Assembly: GCF_004916905.1 (NCBI RefSeq)
Contig: NZ_SDLV01000002.1
Location: 1-64,000 of the forward strand
DNA: 64,000 nucleotides
Direction: 5' to 3'
Source: Chryseobacterium candidae
Lineage (GTDB): Bacteria > Bacteroidota > Bacteroidia > Flavobacteriales > Weeksellaceae
Shown here: positions 6,656-15,279 of the stretch, one piece after another
Layout of the letters: the number at the start of each line of letters is the position of its first letter
Numbering within the stretch: the first letter of the stretch is position 1
Made by a program: the position numbers and the translations under genes
The notes under the pieces: model-generated
Told to the model about the DNA's origin: nothing
What the model saw: the letters and a program-made list of their open reading frames with translations, nothing else
Database searches by the model: none

Positions 6656-7861
6656 TTGAAGAATATTGCATTTTACATAGCGTCCAGATACCTTTTGGCT
6701 AAAAAAGGGAGTACTGCCGTTACGTTCATTACGTGGCTGGCAGTAGGTGCCATGACGGTTGCTGTGGCTGCAATGTTCGTCATTATTTCGGTTTTTTCAG
6801 GACTTGAAGGCCTGAACAAAGACCTTATTTCCAATCTTCATGCTGACCTTACTTTAAAAAGCACTTCCGGAAAAACGATCAAAAATCTTGATAATGTTGC
6901 TAAAATTCTGACCAGCAATAAAGAAATCAGCAGCTTCTCCCGTGTTATTGAAGAAAAAGTATACATCAGTTTCAACGGAAAGGGTGACATTGCTTACTTA
7001 AGGGGGGTAGATTCTGCCTATGTGAAGGTAAATCCTATTAATAAAGAGGTATTCTATGGAACTTATCCAAGTTTCAAATACTCCAATGAGGTATTAATGG
7101 AGAATAGTCTTGACAACAGGCTTTCAATTCCTGTAGATTCTTCCAATCATTATGCAACAGTCTTCATGCCGAAACCAGGAACGGGGATTATCAGTAAGGA
7201 AGAAGATATCTATAATAAAAGAGATATTCTGGTAACAGGTGTATTCCCTGGGAAAGACCAGCTGGACAGTTATATTGTTTCTCCTATTGAGCTTACAGAA
7301 GAATTGCTTAATCTTCCTAAAAAGTCAGCTTACCAGATTGTTATTAAACTGAAAAATCCGGAAAATGCAGATGCAGTAAAACAAAGCCTGCTTTCTTCAC
7401 TCGGAAAGAATATCGAAATCAAAACCAAGGAAGAGGAAAATGCCGCTTTCTGGAAAATGATTAACACAGAAAAACTTTTTATTTACCTGATCTTTGCATT
7501 GGTCATCTTTATTACCACCTTCAATCTTGCCGGAGCAATTATTATCCTTCAGCTTGATAAAAAAGAGCAGGCAAAATCATTGATATCACTTGGTTTTCCT
7601 TTAAGCCATTTGAGAATGACCTATTTCTATACCGGACTCCTGATTGTTATTTCAGGTGTGATTACCGGATTAATTCTCGGAACAGCACTTTGCTACTTCC
7701 AGCTTTACACAGAATTCTTCAGAGCCAATGAGGTTCTGCCATTCCCAGTGAAAATTGTAGGAAAAAACTATCTTATCGTAGCCCTTACAGCTTCCCTGTT
7801 TGGAATCACTATTTCATGGTTTTTTTCAAAAATCAGCAAGGAATATATTACTAAAAACTAA
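6656..7861 (+). CDS. LolC/LolE-like FtsX-family ABC transporter permease
   Basis: 401 residues in MacB/FtsX permease layout: one N-terminal membrane segment after an IASRYLLAKKGSTAVTFITW cytoplasmic lead, a large periplasmic domain (about residues 50-265), then three membrane segments at about 275-295, 325-350 and 370-390. LolC/E proteins extract lipoproteins from the inner membrane with the ATPase LolD, which is not nearby. The start is TTG at 6656, 3 bp past rbfA, with no earlier ATG that preserves the family N-terminus. Assignment to the lipoprotein-releasing branch is by general resemblance. Confidence 0.88.
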   Translation: MKNIAFYIASRYLLAKKGSTAVTFITWLAVGAMTVAVAAMFVIISVFSGLEGLNKDLISNLHADLTLKSTSGKTIKNLDNVAKILTSNKEISSFSRVIEEKVYISFNGKGDIAYLRGVDSAYVKVNPINKEVFYGTYPSFKYSNEVLMENSLDNRLSIPVDSSNHYATVFMPKPGTGIISKEEDIYNKRDILVTGVFPGKDQLDSYIVSPIELTEELLNLPKKSAYQIVIKLKNPENADAVKQSLLSSLGKNIEIKTKEEENAAFWKMINTEKLFIYLIFALVIFITTFNLAGAIIILQLDKKEQAKSLISLGFPLSHLRMTYFYTGLLIVISGVITGLILGTALCYFQLYTEFFRANEVLPFPVKIVGKNYLIVALTASLFGITISWFFSKISKEYITKN

Positions 7862-7940
7862 TATACCGACTTTATATATTACATACAATTAACATACTTC
7901 AGTTTCATTTTTTCGTATCTTTACGCCCCAATTTTAAAAA

Positions 7941-9734
7941 ATGAAACAACTTTTATCTTTCTTTCTTTTAAGCGTGACATTTATTGGCGCTTTGGCACAG
8001 GCTCCGGCAGGATATTATAATCAATCGCCAAGCTTAACAGGTGCAGCTCTTAAAACAGCCCTTAAAACCATTATCAGTAATGGACACATAGACAATGGTT
8101 ATGGTGGCCTATGGACAGGATACGCTACCACAGACCGCGATTATTTCTATGAAAATGACGGAACAATTCTGGATATTTATTCTGAAAATCCAAATGGGCC
8201 GGATCAGTATAATTTCACATATGGCCCTACAGATCAATGTGGATCGGCAGGATATTCTAATGAAGGTGACTGCTACAACAGAGAGCACGTTATCCCTCAG
8301 AGTTTATTTAGCAGTGCTTCTCCTATGGTAGCTGATATTCATTTTATCCGGGCTACAGATGGAAAAGTAAACGGAATGAGATCCAACTACCCTTTCGGAA
8401 TTGTTGGTAACACTTCTTTCACCTCTAAAAACGGATCAAAGCTAGGCACATCTGTATCTGCAGGATATGCAGGTACTGTATTTGAACCCATTGATGCTTT
8501 CAAAGGTGATATTGCAAGAATGATTCTTTATTTTGTAACAAGATATGAAGATAACCTTCCCGGTTTCTCTACGGGTGATATGCTTGGCAGCACAGCATTT
8601 CCAGGGCTACAGCCTTGGGCACTTAACCAGTATTTAATCTGGAATGCAATGGATCCGGTATCTCCGGAAGAAATTGCAAGAAACAATGCTTCTTATACTT
8701 ATCAGGGAAACAGAAACCCTTTCATTGATCACCCTGAATATGTTACCCAGATCTGGGGCGCTCCGGTTGTTGATAACCAGGCTCCTACAGCAGCAACCAA
8801 CCTTGTTGCCAGCAATCCAACTTCAAACTCTATTGCTTTAAGCTGGACAGCCGCTACGGATAACGTGGGAGTAACTTCGTACCAGATTTACGCCAACGGA
8901 ACATTAAAAACTACAGTTTCAGGTACTACAACGTCTACTATTGTTTCAGGGTTATCACCACTTACTCAATATACATTCTATATAATTGCTAAAGATGCTT
9001 TCGCAAACTCTTCTCCACAAAGCACAACAGCTACAGAAACCACTCTTGACACACCTGCCGGAGGAGGAAGCTGCGGAACTGAAAATTTTGAAATGATCAC
9101 CGGCCCTGTAAATACATACATGACAGTAAACTGGACCAACAATGGAATTTCATGGACTGCTACGGACGCAAGAGTTGACCAGACCATCAATAATAAAGCT
9201 ATTACCATAAAAAATGGAACTTTAACAAGTTCAACTTTCTCAGGTGGAGTTCAGAGTTTAACATTAACAACTCAATTGAAATTCTCCGGAAGTGCAGGAT
9301 ACTTTAATGTTCTTGTAAATGACGTCAATGTAGGAACTATTCCTTACAGTAATGTTGTTACTACAACTACCATTAATAATATAAATGTAAGCGGAAATGC
9401 TGTCATTAAACTGACCAATTCTTCTCTTACCAACAGAGTTGCTCTGGATGATCTTAGCTGGACATGTGCTACAACATTAGCAACGGCAGAAACTAAAAAT
9501 GACAAATCAGCATTTATTATTTACCCCAACCCGGTAAAAAATAATGAATTATCTGTAAAAGGAGAAAACCTTGGCAAAATTTCAAAAGCTGATATCTATG
9601 ATCTTTCCGGGAAATTAATTGAAACAATTACCAACCCTTTCAGACATTCAAACAAGATCAACCTTAAAGGTTTGGCTAAAGGAATTTATATTCTGAAAAC
9701 AGATAATTTCTCTACTAAATTTATCGTAGATTAA
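7941..9734 (+). CDS. Secreted endonuclease I with FN3 and type IX sorting domains
   Basis: 597 residues. A signal peptide (1-20) is followed by an endonuclease I domain to about residue 275, with REHVIPQ at 114-120 and the DIHFIRATDGKVNG segment near 132. A fibronectin type III domain covers about 283-372. A beta-sandwich of unknown type runs to about 505, and the C-terminus (about 525-597) is a type A sorting domain with IYPNPVKN, IYDLSGK and LAKGIYILKT motifs. Secreted DNases of this family degrade extracellular DNA for nutrients. The sorting domain indicates export through the type IX system to the surface or medium. A near-consensus promoter box TATCTTTA lies at 7916-7923. Confidence 0.93.
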   Translation: MKQLLSFFLLSVTFIGALAQAPAGYYNQSPSLTGAALKTALKTIISNGHIDNGYGGLWTGYATTDRDYFYENDGTILDIYSENPNGPDQYNFTYGPTDQCGSAGYSNEGDCYNREHVIPQSLFSSASPMVADIHFIRATDGKVNGMRSNYPFGIVGNTSFTSKNGSKLGTSVSAGYAGTVFEPIDAFKGDIARMILYFVTRYEDNLPGFSTGDMLGSTAFPGLQPWALNQYLIWNAMDPVSPEEIARNNASYTYQGNRNPFIDHPEYVTQIWGAPVVDNQAPTAATNLVASNPTSNSIALSWTAATDNVGVTSYQIYANGTLKTTVSGTTTSTIVSGLSPLTQYTFYIIAKDAFANSSPQSTTATETTLDTPAGGGSCGTENFEMITGPVNTYMTVNWTNNGISWTATDARVDQTINNKAITIKNGTLTSSTFSGGVQSLTLTTQLKFSGSAGYFNVLVNDVNVGTIPYSNVVTTTTINNINVSGNAVIKLTNSSLTNRVALDDLSWTCATTLATAETKNDKSAFIIYPNPVKNNELSVKGENLGKISKADIYDLSGKLIETITNPFRHSNKINLKGLAKGIYILKTDNFSTKFIVD

Positions 9735-9758
9735 TTATTAAAAAATATTTCAAACCAA

Positions 9759-9784
9759 GGCCGGATTTTTCCGGTCTTTTTTTT
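9759..9784 (+). terminator. Terminator after the endonuclease gene
   Basis: 6-bp GC-rich stem GGCCGG/CCGGTC with an ATTTTT loop and eight following T. It ends 11 bp before aroE, so aroE needs its own promoter or read-through. Confidence 0.8.
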
Positions 9785-9795
9785 ACTTTTGATCT

Positions 9796-10533
9796 ATGGA
9801 TTCCAATAAAAAATTAGGATTGATAGGCAGAAACATTTCCTATTCTTTTTCTAAAAAATTCTTCGAAAACAAGTTCCAGAAGCTCATGCTGAAGAACTTC
9901 TCCTATGATATTTTTGATCTGAACGAAATCAGTGAAGTAGAAAAACTTTTTGCTTCTCCGGATCTGTTAGGATTCAATGTAACCATTCCTTATAAAGAGA
10001 AAATAATTGATTATCTGGATGAATTAAGTGATGAAGCTGAGAAAATAGGTGCCGTAAACTGCGTTCTTATTCAGGATGGAAAAAAAACTGGTTACAATAC
10101 GGATGCGTTCGGTTTTGAAAAGACGCTTCTTTTACACAAAAAACCCACACAGGATAAAGCTTTAATCTTAGGAAACGGAGGCGCTGCAAAGGCAGTAAAA
10201 TATGCATTAGACAAACATAATATTCCATCTGTAACCATTTCCAGAAGTACAGAAATCAATTTTGAAAATCTTGATCACGAAACCGTTGCTGAGCATAAAA
10301 TTATCATCCAGTGTACACCGGTAGGTACTTTCCCGAATGTGAAAGACTGTCTGAATTTTCCTTTTGACGGACTTTCTCCAGATCATCTGGTTATCGATCT
10401 GATTTACAATCCCAACTACACCCAATTCATCATCAATGCCTCTGAAAAAGGAGCAAAAACCGTGAATGGATACTATATGCTTGAACAGCAAGCAGAAAAA
10501 GCCTGGGAAATTTGGAATTTTCAAAAAAAATAA
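9796..10533 (+). CDS. aroE: Shikimate dehydrogenase
   Basis: 245 residues with the AroE pattern. It has a shikimate-binding GRNISYSFSKKFF near the N-terminus, NVTIPYKEKI with the catalytic lysine near residue 65, NTDAFGF with the partner aspartate near 100, and the nucleotide-binding GNGGAAKAVKYAL. It reduces 3-dehydroshikimate with NADPH in aromatic amino acid synthesis. Slightly shorter than the E. coli enzyme (272), as usual in flavobacteria. It is followed after 74 bp by the DUF349 gene. Confidence 0.94.
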   Translation: MDSNKKLGLIGRNISYSFSKKFFENKFQKLMLKNFSYDIFDLNEISEVEKLFASPDLLGFNVTIPYKEKIIDYLDELSDEAEKIGAVNCVLIQDGKKTGYNTDAFGFEKTLLLHKKPTQDKALILGNGGAAKAVKYALDKHNIPSVTISRSTEINFENLDHETVAEHKIIIQCTPVGTFPNVKDCLNFPFDGLSPDHLVIDLIYNPNYTQFIINASEKGAKTVNGYYMLEQQAEKAWEIWNFQKK

Positions 10534-10607
10534 CATAAATTAGTGCTTTAATTGGCCTTTCAGCTATATTTAAAGGATATTAACGCCACTCACATAAAAG
10601 ATTTGCT

Positions 10608-12407
10608 ATGACTACAGAAAACAATCTTTCTGAAAACGAAGAAAAGAAAAATCCAAACGAAGTATCTCAGGACCCATCAGAAAACACCGTTTCTCATGAT
10701 GCAAACCAACATGAGGATGATGCTGAGCACCTGGATGAACATGAAGAAGAAATCTCCCTTGCCGATGCTTTAAAGGAAATGGAAAAAATCATCAACACTC
10801 CCAACGCCGGAGAGAATTTCAAAAGATTCAACCAACTGAGGGAAAAAGCAAGTCATTATATCCATGATGAAGTGGAGGACAAAAAGCATGAATATGTAGA
10901 AGCCGGAAATCCTGCCGAAAATTTCAGCTATGAACACCCTTCTCAGGCTAAGTATTCTGCACTGGTCAATATCTTCAGAGAAAAACATGACGACTTCCAG
11001 AAAGGACAGGAAGAAGAGCAAAAGAAAAATCTTGACCATCGTCAAAACATAATCGAAAGACTTAAAAATCTATACACCAGCTCTGAACCAGGAATTAATC
11101 TTTTCAGATCTATCCGTGAGATTAAAGAAGACTGGTCAAAAGCCGGACAGGTTGCCAAGTCTGAATTCAAAATTCTTAACAATAACTATTTCCACCACCT
11201 GAATCAGTTTTATCAGATGCTGGATCTGAATAAAGAGTTTTTGGAACAGGAATACAGCCACAACCTGGAAAAGAGAGAGCATATCATTGCCCGTGCTAAA
11301 GAACTGGAAAACGAACCGGTAATTCAGAAAGCGTTAAATGAGCTTCAGTATCTTCATAAACTATGGAAAGAAGAAGCGGAACCTGTGGCCGAAGAGTTCC
11401 GTGAAAAGACATGGGAAGAATTCAAAGAAATTTCCAATAAAATTCACGAAAGAAAATCTGAACTTTCTGCTTCTATTGAAAAAGAGCAGACGGTTAACCT
11501 TGAAAAGAAGAATGAAATCATCGCTGAAATCAGGAAACTGTCTGAACCTTCGGAAACACCTAACCACAATTACTGGCAGAACGCCATTAAAAGAGTGGAA
11601 GATCTGCGTTCTGAATTTCTGAAGACAGGAAGTGTTCCAAGAAAACTTTCCAACCAAAACTGGAATGATTTCAAAACAACTTTAAGAGGCTTTAATACAA
11701 CGAAAAACAATTACTACAAATCGTTGAAAGGCTCTCAGCAGACTAACCTTGAAGAAAAATTAAAGCTGATCCAGACGGCACAGGACAATATGAATAATGA
11801 GGAATGGGATATTGCCGTTCCGTTATTCAAAAAACTTCAGGAAGACTGGAAAAAAATCGGCCACGTTCCCAAAAGCATGACCAATAAAATCTGGGATGAA
11901 TTCCGTGATGCCTGTAATGCATTCTTCAACAACTACAGAGAGAAAAGCAATACTTCTACGGACAACTGGAAAGAAAACTATAAAAACAAAAAAGCCCTTC
12001 TTGATGAATTGAAAGAGGTTTCCAATGAAGAAGGCAGCATCGAAAAAATCGAGCAGATCAAGACTTCATGGAATAACATAGGAAAAGTTCCAAGAGATAA
12101 AATTTCAATCAACTCTGAATTCAACAAAACATTGAGAGAGAAATTGAAAATAAACAAGATCAACGAACTTGAACTGAAAGAAGAAGGCCTATCTGAAAAT
12201 CAGCTAACCGATAAAGCAAGAAAGATCAAAAATCAAATATCTGATCTTGAGGCAGAAATCGTTAAACTGGAAAACAACCTTTCTTTCTTCAACAAACCGT
12301 CCAGAGAAAATCCTCTGTTAAAAGACACTTACAATACCATTGATGAGAAAAAAGCTCATCTGGAAACGTTAAAACAAAATCTTCACAGCATTATCAGTGG
12401 AGATTAA
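10608..12407 (+). CDS. DUF349-repeat coiled protein
   Basis: 599 residues, highly charged and almost entirely helical. The first 60 residues are acidic and disordered. After them come about five DUF349 repeats of 70-75 residues, recognisable by recurring W-K-x-x-G-x-V-P-x and W-x-x-F cores such as WKKIGHVPKSMTNKIWDEF. The last 60 residues form a coiled coil. DUF349 proteins are widespread but poorly understood. No signal peptide or membrane segment is visible, so it is cytoplasmic. Its size and domain count are normal for flavobacteria. Confidence 0.88.
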   Translation: MTTENNLSENEEKKNPNEVSQDPSENTVSHDANQHEDDAEHLDEHEEEISLADALKEMEKIINTPNAGENFKRFNQLREKASHYIHDEVEDKKHEYVEAGNPAENFSYEHPSQAKYSALVNIFREKHDDFQKGQEEEQKKNLDHRQNIIERLKNLYTSSEPGINLFRSIREIKEDWSKAGQVAKSEFKILNNNYFHHLNQFYQMLDLNKEFLEQEYSHNLEKREHIIARAKELENEPVIQKALNELQYLHKLWKEEAEPVAEEFREKTWEEFKEISNKIHERKSELSASIEKEQTVNLEKKNEIIAEIRKLSEPSETPNHNYWQNAIKRVEDLRSEFLKTGSVPRKLSNQNWNDFKTTLRGFNTTKNNYYKSLKGSQQTNLEEKLKLIQTAQDNMNNEEWDIAVPLFKKLQEDWKKIGHVPKSMTNKIWDEFRDACNAFFNNYREKSNTSTDNWKENYKNKKALLDELKEVSNEEGSIEKIEQIKTSWNNIGKVPRDKISINSEFNKTLREKLKINKINELELKEEGLSENQLTDKARKIKNQISDLEAEIVKLENNLSFFNKPSRENPLLKDTYNTIDEKKAHLETLKQNLHSIISGD

Positions 12408-12428
12408 CAGATAACAAAATAAATAAAG

Positions 12429-12465
12429 GCGGAGCAAAGCAATTTGTCTTCGCTTTTTCTTTTTA
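12429..12465 (+). terminator. Weak terminator between the DUF349 gene and ribD
   Basis: 6-bp stem GCGGAG/CTTCGC with one G-T pair and a 13-nt loop, followed by a T-rich run to 12465. It overlaps the TTG at 12444, which argues against that codon as the ribD start. Confidence 0.45.
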
Positions 12466-12470
12466 TACAT

Positions 12471-13520
12471 ATGAACAACGACGAATTTTATATTAAAAGA
12501 TGCATCGAGCTGGCCCAAAAAGCTCTTGGCAACACCTACCCTAACCCTCTTGTTGGAAGTGTGATTGTTCACAACGGAGAGATCATTGGCGAGGGATATC
12601 ATCACAAAGCAGGAGAAAATCATGCGGAAATCAATGCGATCAATTCCGTTAAAAATAAAAAACTAATCCCGGAATCAACAATTTATGTATCTCTGGAACC
12701 CTGTGCGCATTATGGAAAAACTCCGCCCTGTGCTTTAAAAATTAAAGAACTGGGATTAAAAAAAGTGGTGATTGGCGCTATGGACTCTCATGATAAAGTG
12801 AATGGCAAAGGGAAGAAAATCTTTCAGGATGCAGGCATTGAAGCCGTTTCAGGAATGCTGGAAAAAGAATGTATTAAACTCAACAAGAGATTCTTCACTT
12901 ACCATGAAAAGAAAAGACCTTATATCATTTTAAAATGGGCAGAATCCGGTGATGGCTTTCTTGATAAAGATTTTAAACCTACTGCCGTTTCCAATACACT
13001 GGTCAATCAGTTCGTTCATCAATTGAGAGCCGACGAACATGCTATTTTAGTGGGAACTCAAACTGCTTTAAATGACAACCCAAGCTTAACAGTCAGAAAT
13101 ATAGAAGGAACAAATCCAATCAGGATTTTAATTGATTTTGATCTGAAAGTTCCTGCCAGCTTTAATATTTATAACAATGAAGCAAGAACATTGGTTTTAA
13201 ATTCTGTGAAAGAAGGCACTGAAGGACACGTTCAATTCATTCAAATCAATAAGGATCATTTTCTGCCGGAACTCATGGAAGCACTATATAAAGAGCAGAT
13301 ACAATCAGTTATTATTGAAGGCGGCCGTTTTACCCTGCAAGAGTTTATCAATACCAATCTCTGGGATGAAGCAATAGTAATTAAAAATGAAAATCTCATC
13401 CTTGAAAACGGAACAAAAGCCCCGGAATTTAATTATACAATAACAAAAACAGAAGTATTCAGAGATAATATCGTTTCATTCTACAATTTAAAACAAAACT
13501 ATTCTATCACCGATAAATGA
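12471..13520 (+). CDS. ribD: Bifunctional riboflavin deaminase/reductase
   Basis: 349 residues. The deaminase half (about 1-145) carries the zinc motifs HAEINA and PCAHYGKTPPC. The reductase half (about 150-345) has the substrate-binding segment RPYIILKWAESGDG, QLRADEHAILVGTQTA and VIIEGG. It deaminates and then reduces the pyrimidine intermediate in riboflavin synthesis. I start at ATG 12471: an upstream in-frame TTG at 12444 would add nine hydrophobic residues and lies within a terminator-like hairpin. Confidence 0.95.
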   Translation: MNNDEFYIKRCIELAQKALGNTYPNPLVGSVIVHNGEIIGEGYHHKAGENHAEINAINSVKNKKLIPESTIYVSLEPCAHYGKTPPCALKIKELGLKKVVIGAMDSHDKVNGKGKKIFQDAGIEAVSGMLEKECIKLNKRFFTYHEKKRPYIILKWAESGDGFLDKDFKPTAVSNTLVNQFVHQLRADEHAILVGTQTALNDNPSLTVRNIEGTNPIRILIDFDLKVPASFNIYNNEARTLVLNSVKEGTEGHVQFIQINKDHFLPELMEALYKEQIQSVIIEGGRFTLQEFINTNLWDEAIVIKNENLILENGTKAPEFNYTITKTEVFRDNIVSFYNLKQNYSITDK

Positions 13521-13560
13521 AATAAATTCTTTACATTAGTTTTACCAAATTAAAACTACC

Positions 13561-13743
13561 ATGAAAAATTTGAAAAAATTATCAAGAACCGGTTTAAAAA
13601 CAATCCAGGGGGGAGTTTTTGTAATATGTACACTCCCTAATGGACAACCTACCAGATGCAGAGATCAATGTCCTCAGGATTTTTGCGGTACAACAAGTTA
13701 TATGTGCCTGATCCCGATGGATCTTTGCGGAGATCAAATGTAA
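13561..13743 (+). CDS. Double-glycine leader peptide with six-cysteine core (bacteriocin-like)
   Basis: 60 residues. The leader MKNLKKLSRTGLKTIQGG ends in Gly-Gly at 17-18. This is the standard cleavage site for C39-peptidase ABC exporters and is common in Chryseobacterium bacteriocin-like proteins. The 42-residue core has six cysteines (23, 33, 37, 42, 49, 56) and few charges, suggesting a disulfide-folded or modified peptide. No dedicated exporter, modification enzyme or immunity gene is adjacent, so export must use machinery elsewhere. It stands alone between ribD and the YigZ gene with its own hairpin terminator. Function is inferred from the leader and composition. Confidence 0.75.
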   Translation: MKNLKKLSRTGLKTIQGGVFVICTLPNGQPTRCRDQCPQDFCGTTSYMCLIPMDLCGDQM

Positions 13744-13770
13744 GACCGTAATTTTATATCAAAAAACAGA

Positions 13771-13795
13771 TAAGCCGTCAAGATTTGACGGCTTA
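13771..13795 (+). terminator. Hairpin after the double-glycine peptide gene
   Basis: Perfect 11-bp stem (13771-13781 with 13785-13795) with a 3-nt loop and a short AT-rich tail. The T run is weak, so it may also protect the 3' end of a small mRNA. Confidence 0.65.
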
Positions 13796-13831
13796 ATTTA
13801 TGATTATGGTGCAGAATAGTAAAGCATTTAA

Positions 13832-13839
13832 TATTTTTG
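13832..13839 (+). promoter_or_regulatory. -7 box TATTTTTG for the YigZ-family gene
   Basis: Exact TAnnTTTG match 24 bp before the ATG at 13863, a typical Bacteroidetes spacing. Confidence 0.55.
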
Positions 13840-13862
13840 CATAAACAAAGCAGGAACCTCCA

Positions 13863-14468
13863 ATGACGTTTGAATACAAAACCATAGAAAAGCCTATAGA
13901 AAATACTCTTTTAAAAGAAAAAGGAAGCAAATTCATCGGATTTGCTTACCCGGTAAATAATGAAAAAGAACTAAAAGCAGCCTTGGAAAAGATAAGAGAA
14001 GAACATCCGAAAGCTACTCATCACTGCTATGCTTTCAGAATGGGATTAAATGGTGAGAATTATCGCGCCAATGATGACGGTGAGCCTTCCGGAAGTGCGG
14101 GATTACCTATTTACAACCAGCTTCTGGCTCATGAAATTACAAATGTTCTTGTCATTGTTGTTCGTTATTATGGAGGAACTAAATTAGGTGTTTCAGGGTT
14201 GGTGAAAACCTATAAGGAATCTGCCAGGATCACATTAGAAGAGGGCAGTATTATCACCAGAGAACTGGAAACAGAAGTAGAGATTCAATTTAAATTCAAT
14301 CAGCAGAATACGATTTTCACCCTGCTTTCAAAATTTGATGCTAAAGTTTTGAACTTCGATGCTCATGAAAACTGTATTCTTACTGCATCCCTGAAACTGG
14401 CTCAAAAAGAAAACATCTCAGAAAAACTTTCTGAGATGCAATATGTTTCATTTGAATTTAATGATTAA
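13863..14468 (+). CDS. YigZ/IMPACT family protein (UPF0029)
   Basis: 201 residues. The UPF0029 core shows KGSKFIGFAYPV near residue 20, THHCYAFR, and the hallmark DDGEPSGSAGLPI followed by VIVVRYYGGTKLGVSGLVKTY. The C-terminal third matches the small DUF1949 domain. The family is related to eukaryotic IMPACT; bacterial function is unclear and may involve translation regulation. The final 4 bp overlap tail-to-tail with the Zn-peptidase gene on the other strand. Confidence 0.9.
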   Translation: MTFEYKTIEKPIENTLLKEKGSKFIGFAYPVNNEKELKAALEKIREEHPKATHHCYAFRMGLNGENYRANDDGEPSGSAGLPIYNQLLAHEITNVLVIVVRYYGGTKLGVSGLVKTYKESARITLEEGSIITRELETEVEIQFKFNQQNTIFTLLSKFDAKVLNFDAHENCILTASLKLAQKENISEKLSEMQYVSFEFND

Positions 14469-15175
14469 TCCCTTCGTCCACCAAGAAGCAAAGATCCCCA
14501 GTAAAGAAGCTGTGCCAGAGAACCTAATGCGGCTACCACATAAGTTCTTGCTGCCCATTTCAAACTATCCTGTACTCCTACGAATTCTTCTGCAGTTACA
14601 GTTCCCGTATCCTTAAGCCACTTCATTGCTCTGTTACTCGCATCGTATTCCACGGGAAGTGTTACAAAAGCAAAAAGCGTGGTCATTGCAAACATCGCTA
14701 CGCCAATGGCAAGAACAGTTGTATTTCCATTTGGATTCTCAATTGTTCTTGACGCAGCCATTACCGCGATACCCGCGATAAGAACAAACTGCATCAGATT
14801 AGAACTTATATTCACAATAGGAACCAACTTTGATCGTAAATTCAACATGGAATATCCTACTGCATGCTGCACTGCATGTCCGCACTCGTGAGCTGCTACT
14901 GCCGCCGCCGCCGCGTTTCTCTGCATATAAACTCCTTCAGAAAGGTTCACTGTTTTATCTGCCGGATTATAGTGGTCCGTCAATTGTCCGGGTACCGATA
15001 TTACCTGAACATCATTTATTCCGTTATCTCTCAACATCTTTTCCGCTACCTCTTTGCCCGAAAGGCCATTTCGAAGGTGTACATTGGAATAATATTCAAA
15101 TTTCGATTTCAATCTGGACGAAACCCACCAGCTCACCAACATCGAAATACCAATAATGATATAATAACCCCCCAT
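14465..15175 (-). CDS. Membrane zinc metallopeptidase, YugP family
   Basis: 236 residues with the zinc motif HECGH at 96-100 following an alanine-rich AAAAVAAHE segment. An N-terminal membrane helix is present at about 4-20, and two more span about 120-145 and 150-175. This is the YugP/PF04298 pattern of membrane-bound zinc-dependent peptidases, whose physiological substrate is not established. It is transcribed toward and overlaps the YigZ gene by 4 bp, and is divergent from the GNAT-like gene across 104 bp. Confidence 0.9.
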   Translation of the reverse strand: MGGYYIIIGISMLVSWWVSSRLKSKFEYYSNVHLRNGLSGKEVAEKMLRDNGINDVQVISVPGQLTDHYNPADKTVNLSEGVYMQRNAAAAAVAAHECGHAVQHAVGYSMLNLRSKLVPIVNISSNLMQFVLIAGIAVMAASRTIENPNGNTTVLAIGVAMFAMTTLFAFVTLPVEYDASNRAMKWLKDTGTVTAEEFVGVQDSLKWAARTYVVAALGSLAQLLYWGSLLLGGRRD

Positions 15176-15248
15176 TTTATATAAATTTTGTGTTTAATTT
15201 TACCCATAATCATATAAAAACTGTGCCAAAGTATACAATATTATTATT

Positions 15249-15256
15249 TATATTTG
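15249..15256 (+). promoter_or_regulatory. -7 box TATATTTG for the GNAT-like gene
   Basis: Exact TAnnTTTG match, 23 bp before the ATG at 15280. Confidence 0.55.
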
Positions 15257-15279
15257 TCCTTTAATTCCTCTCAAAAAAC

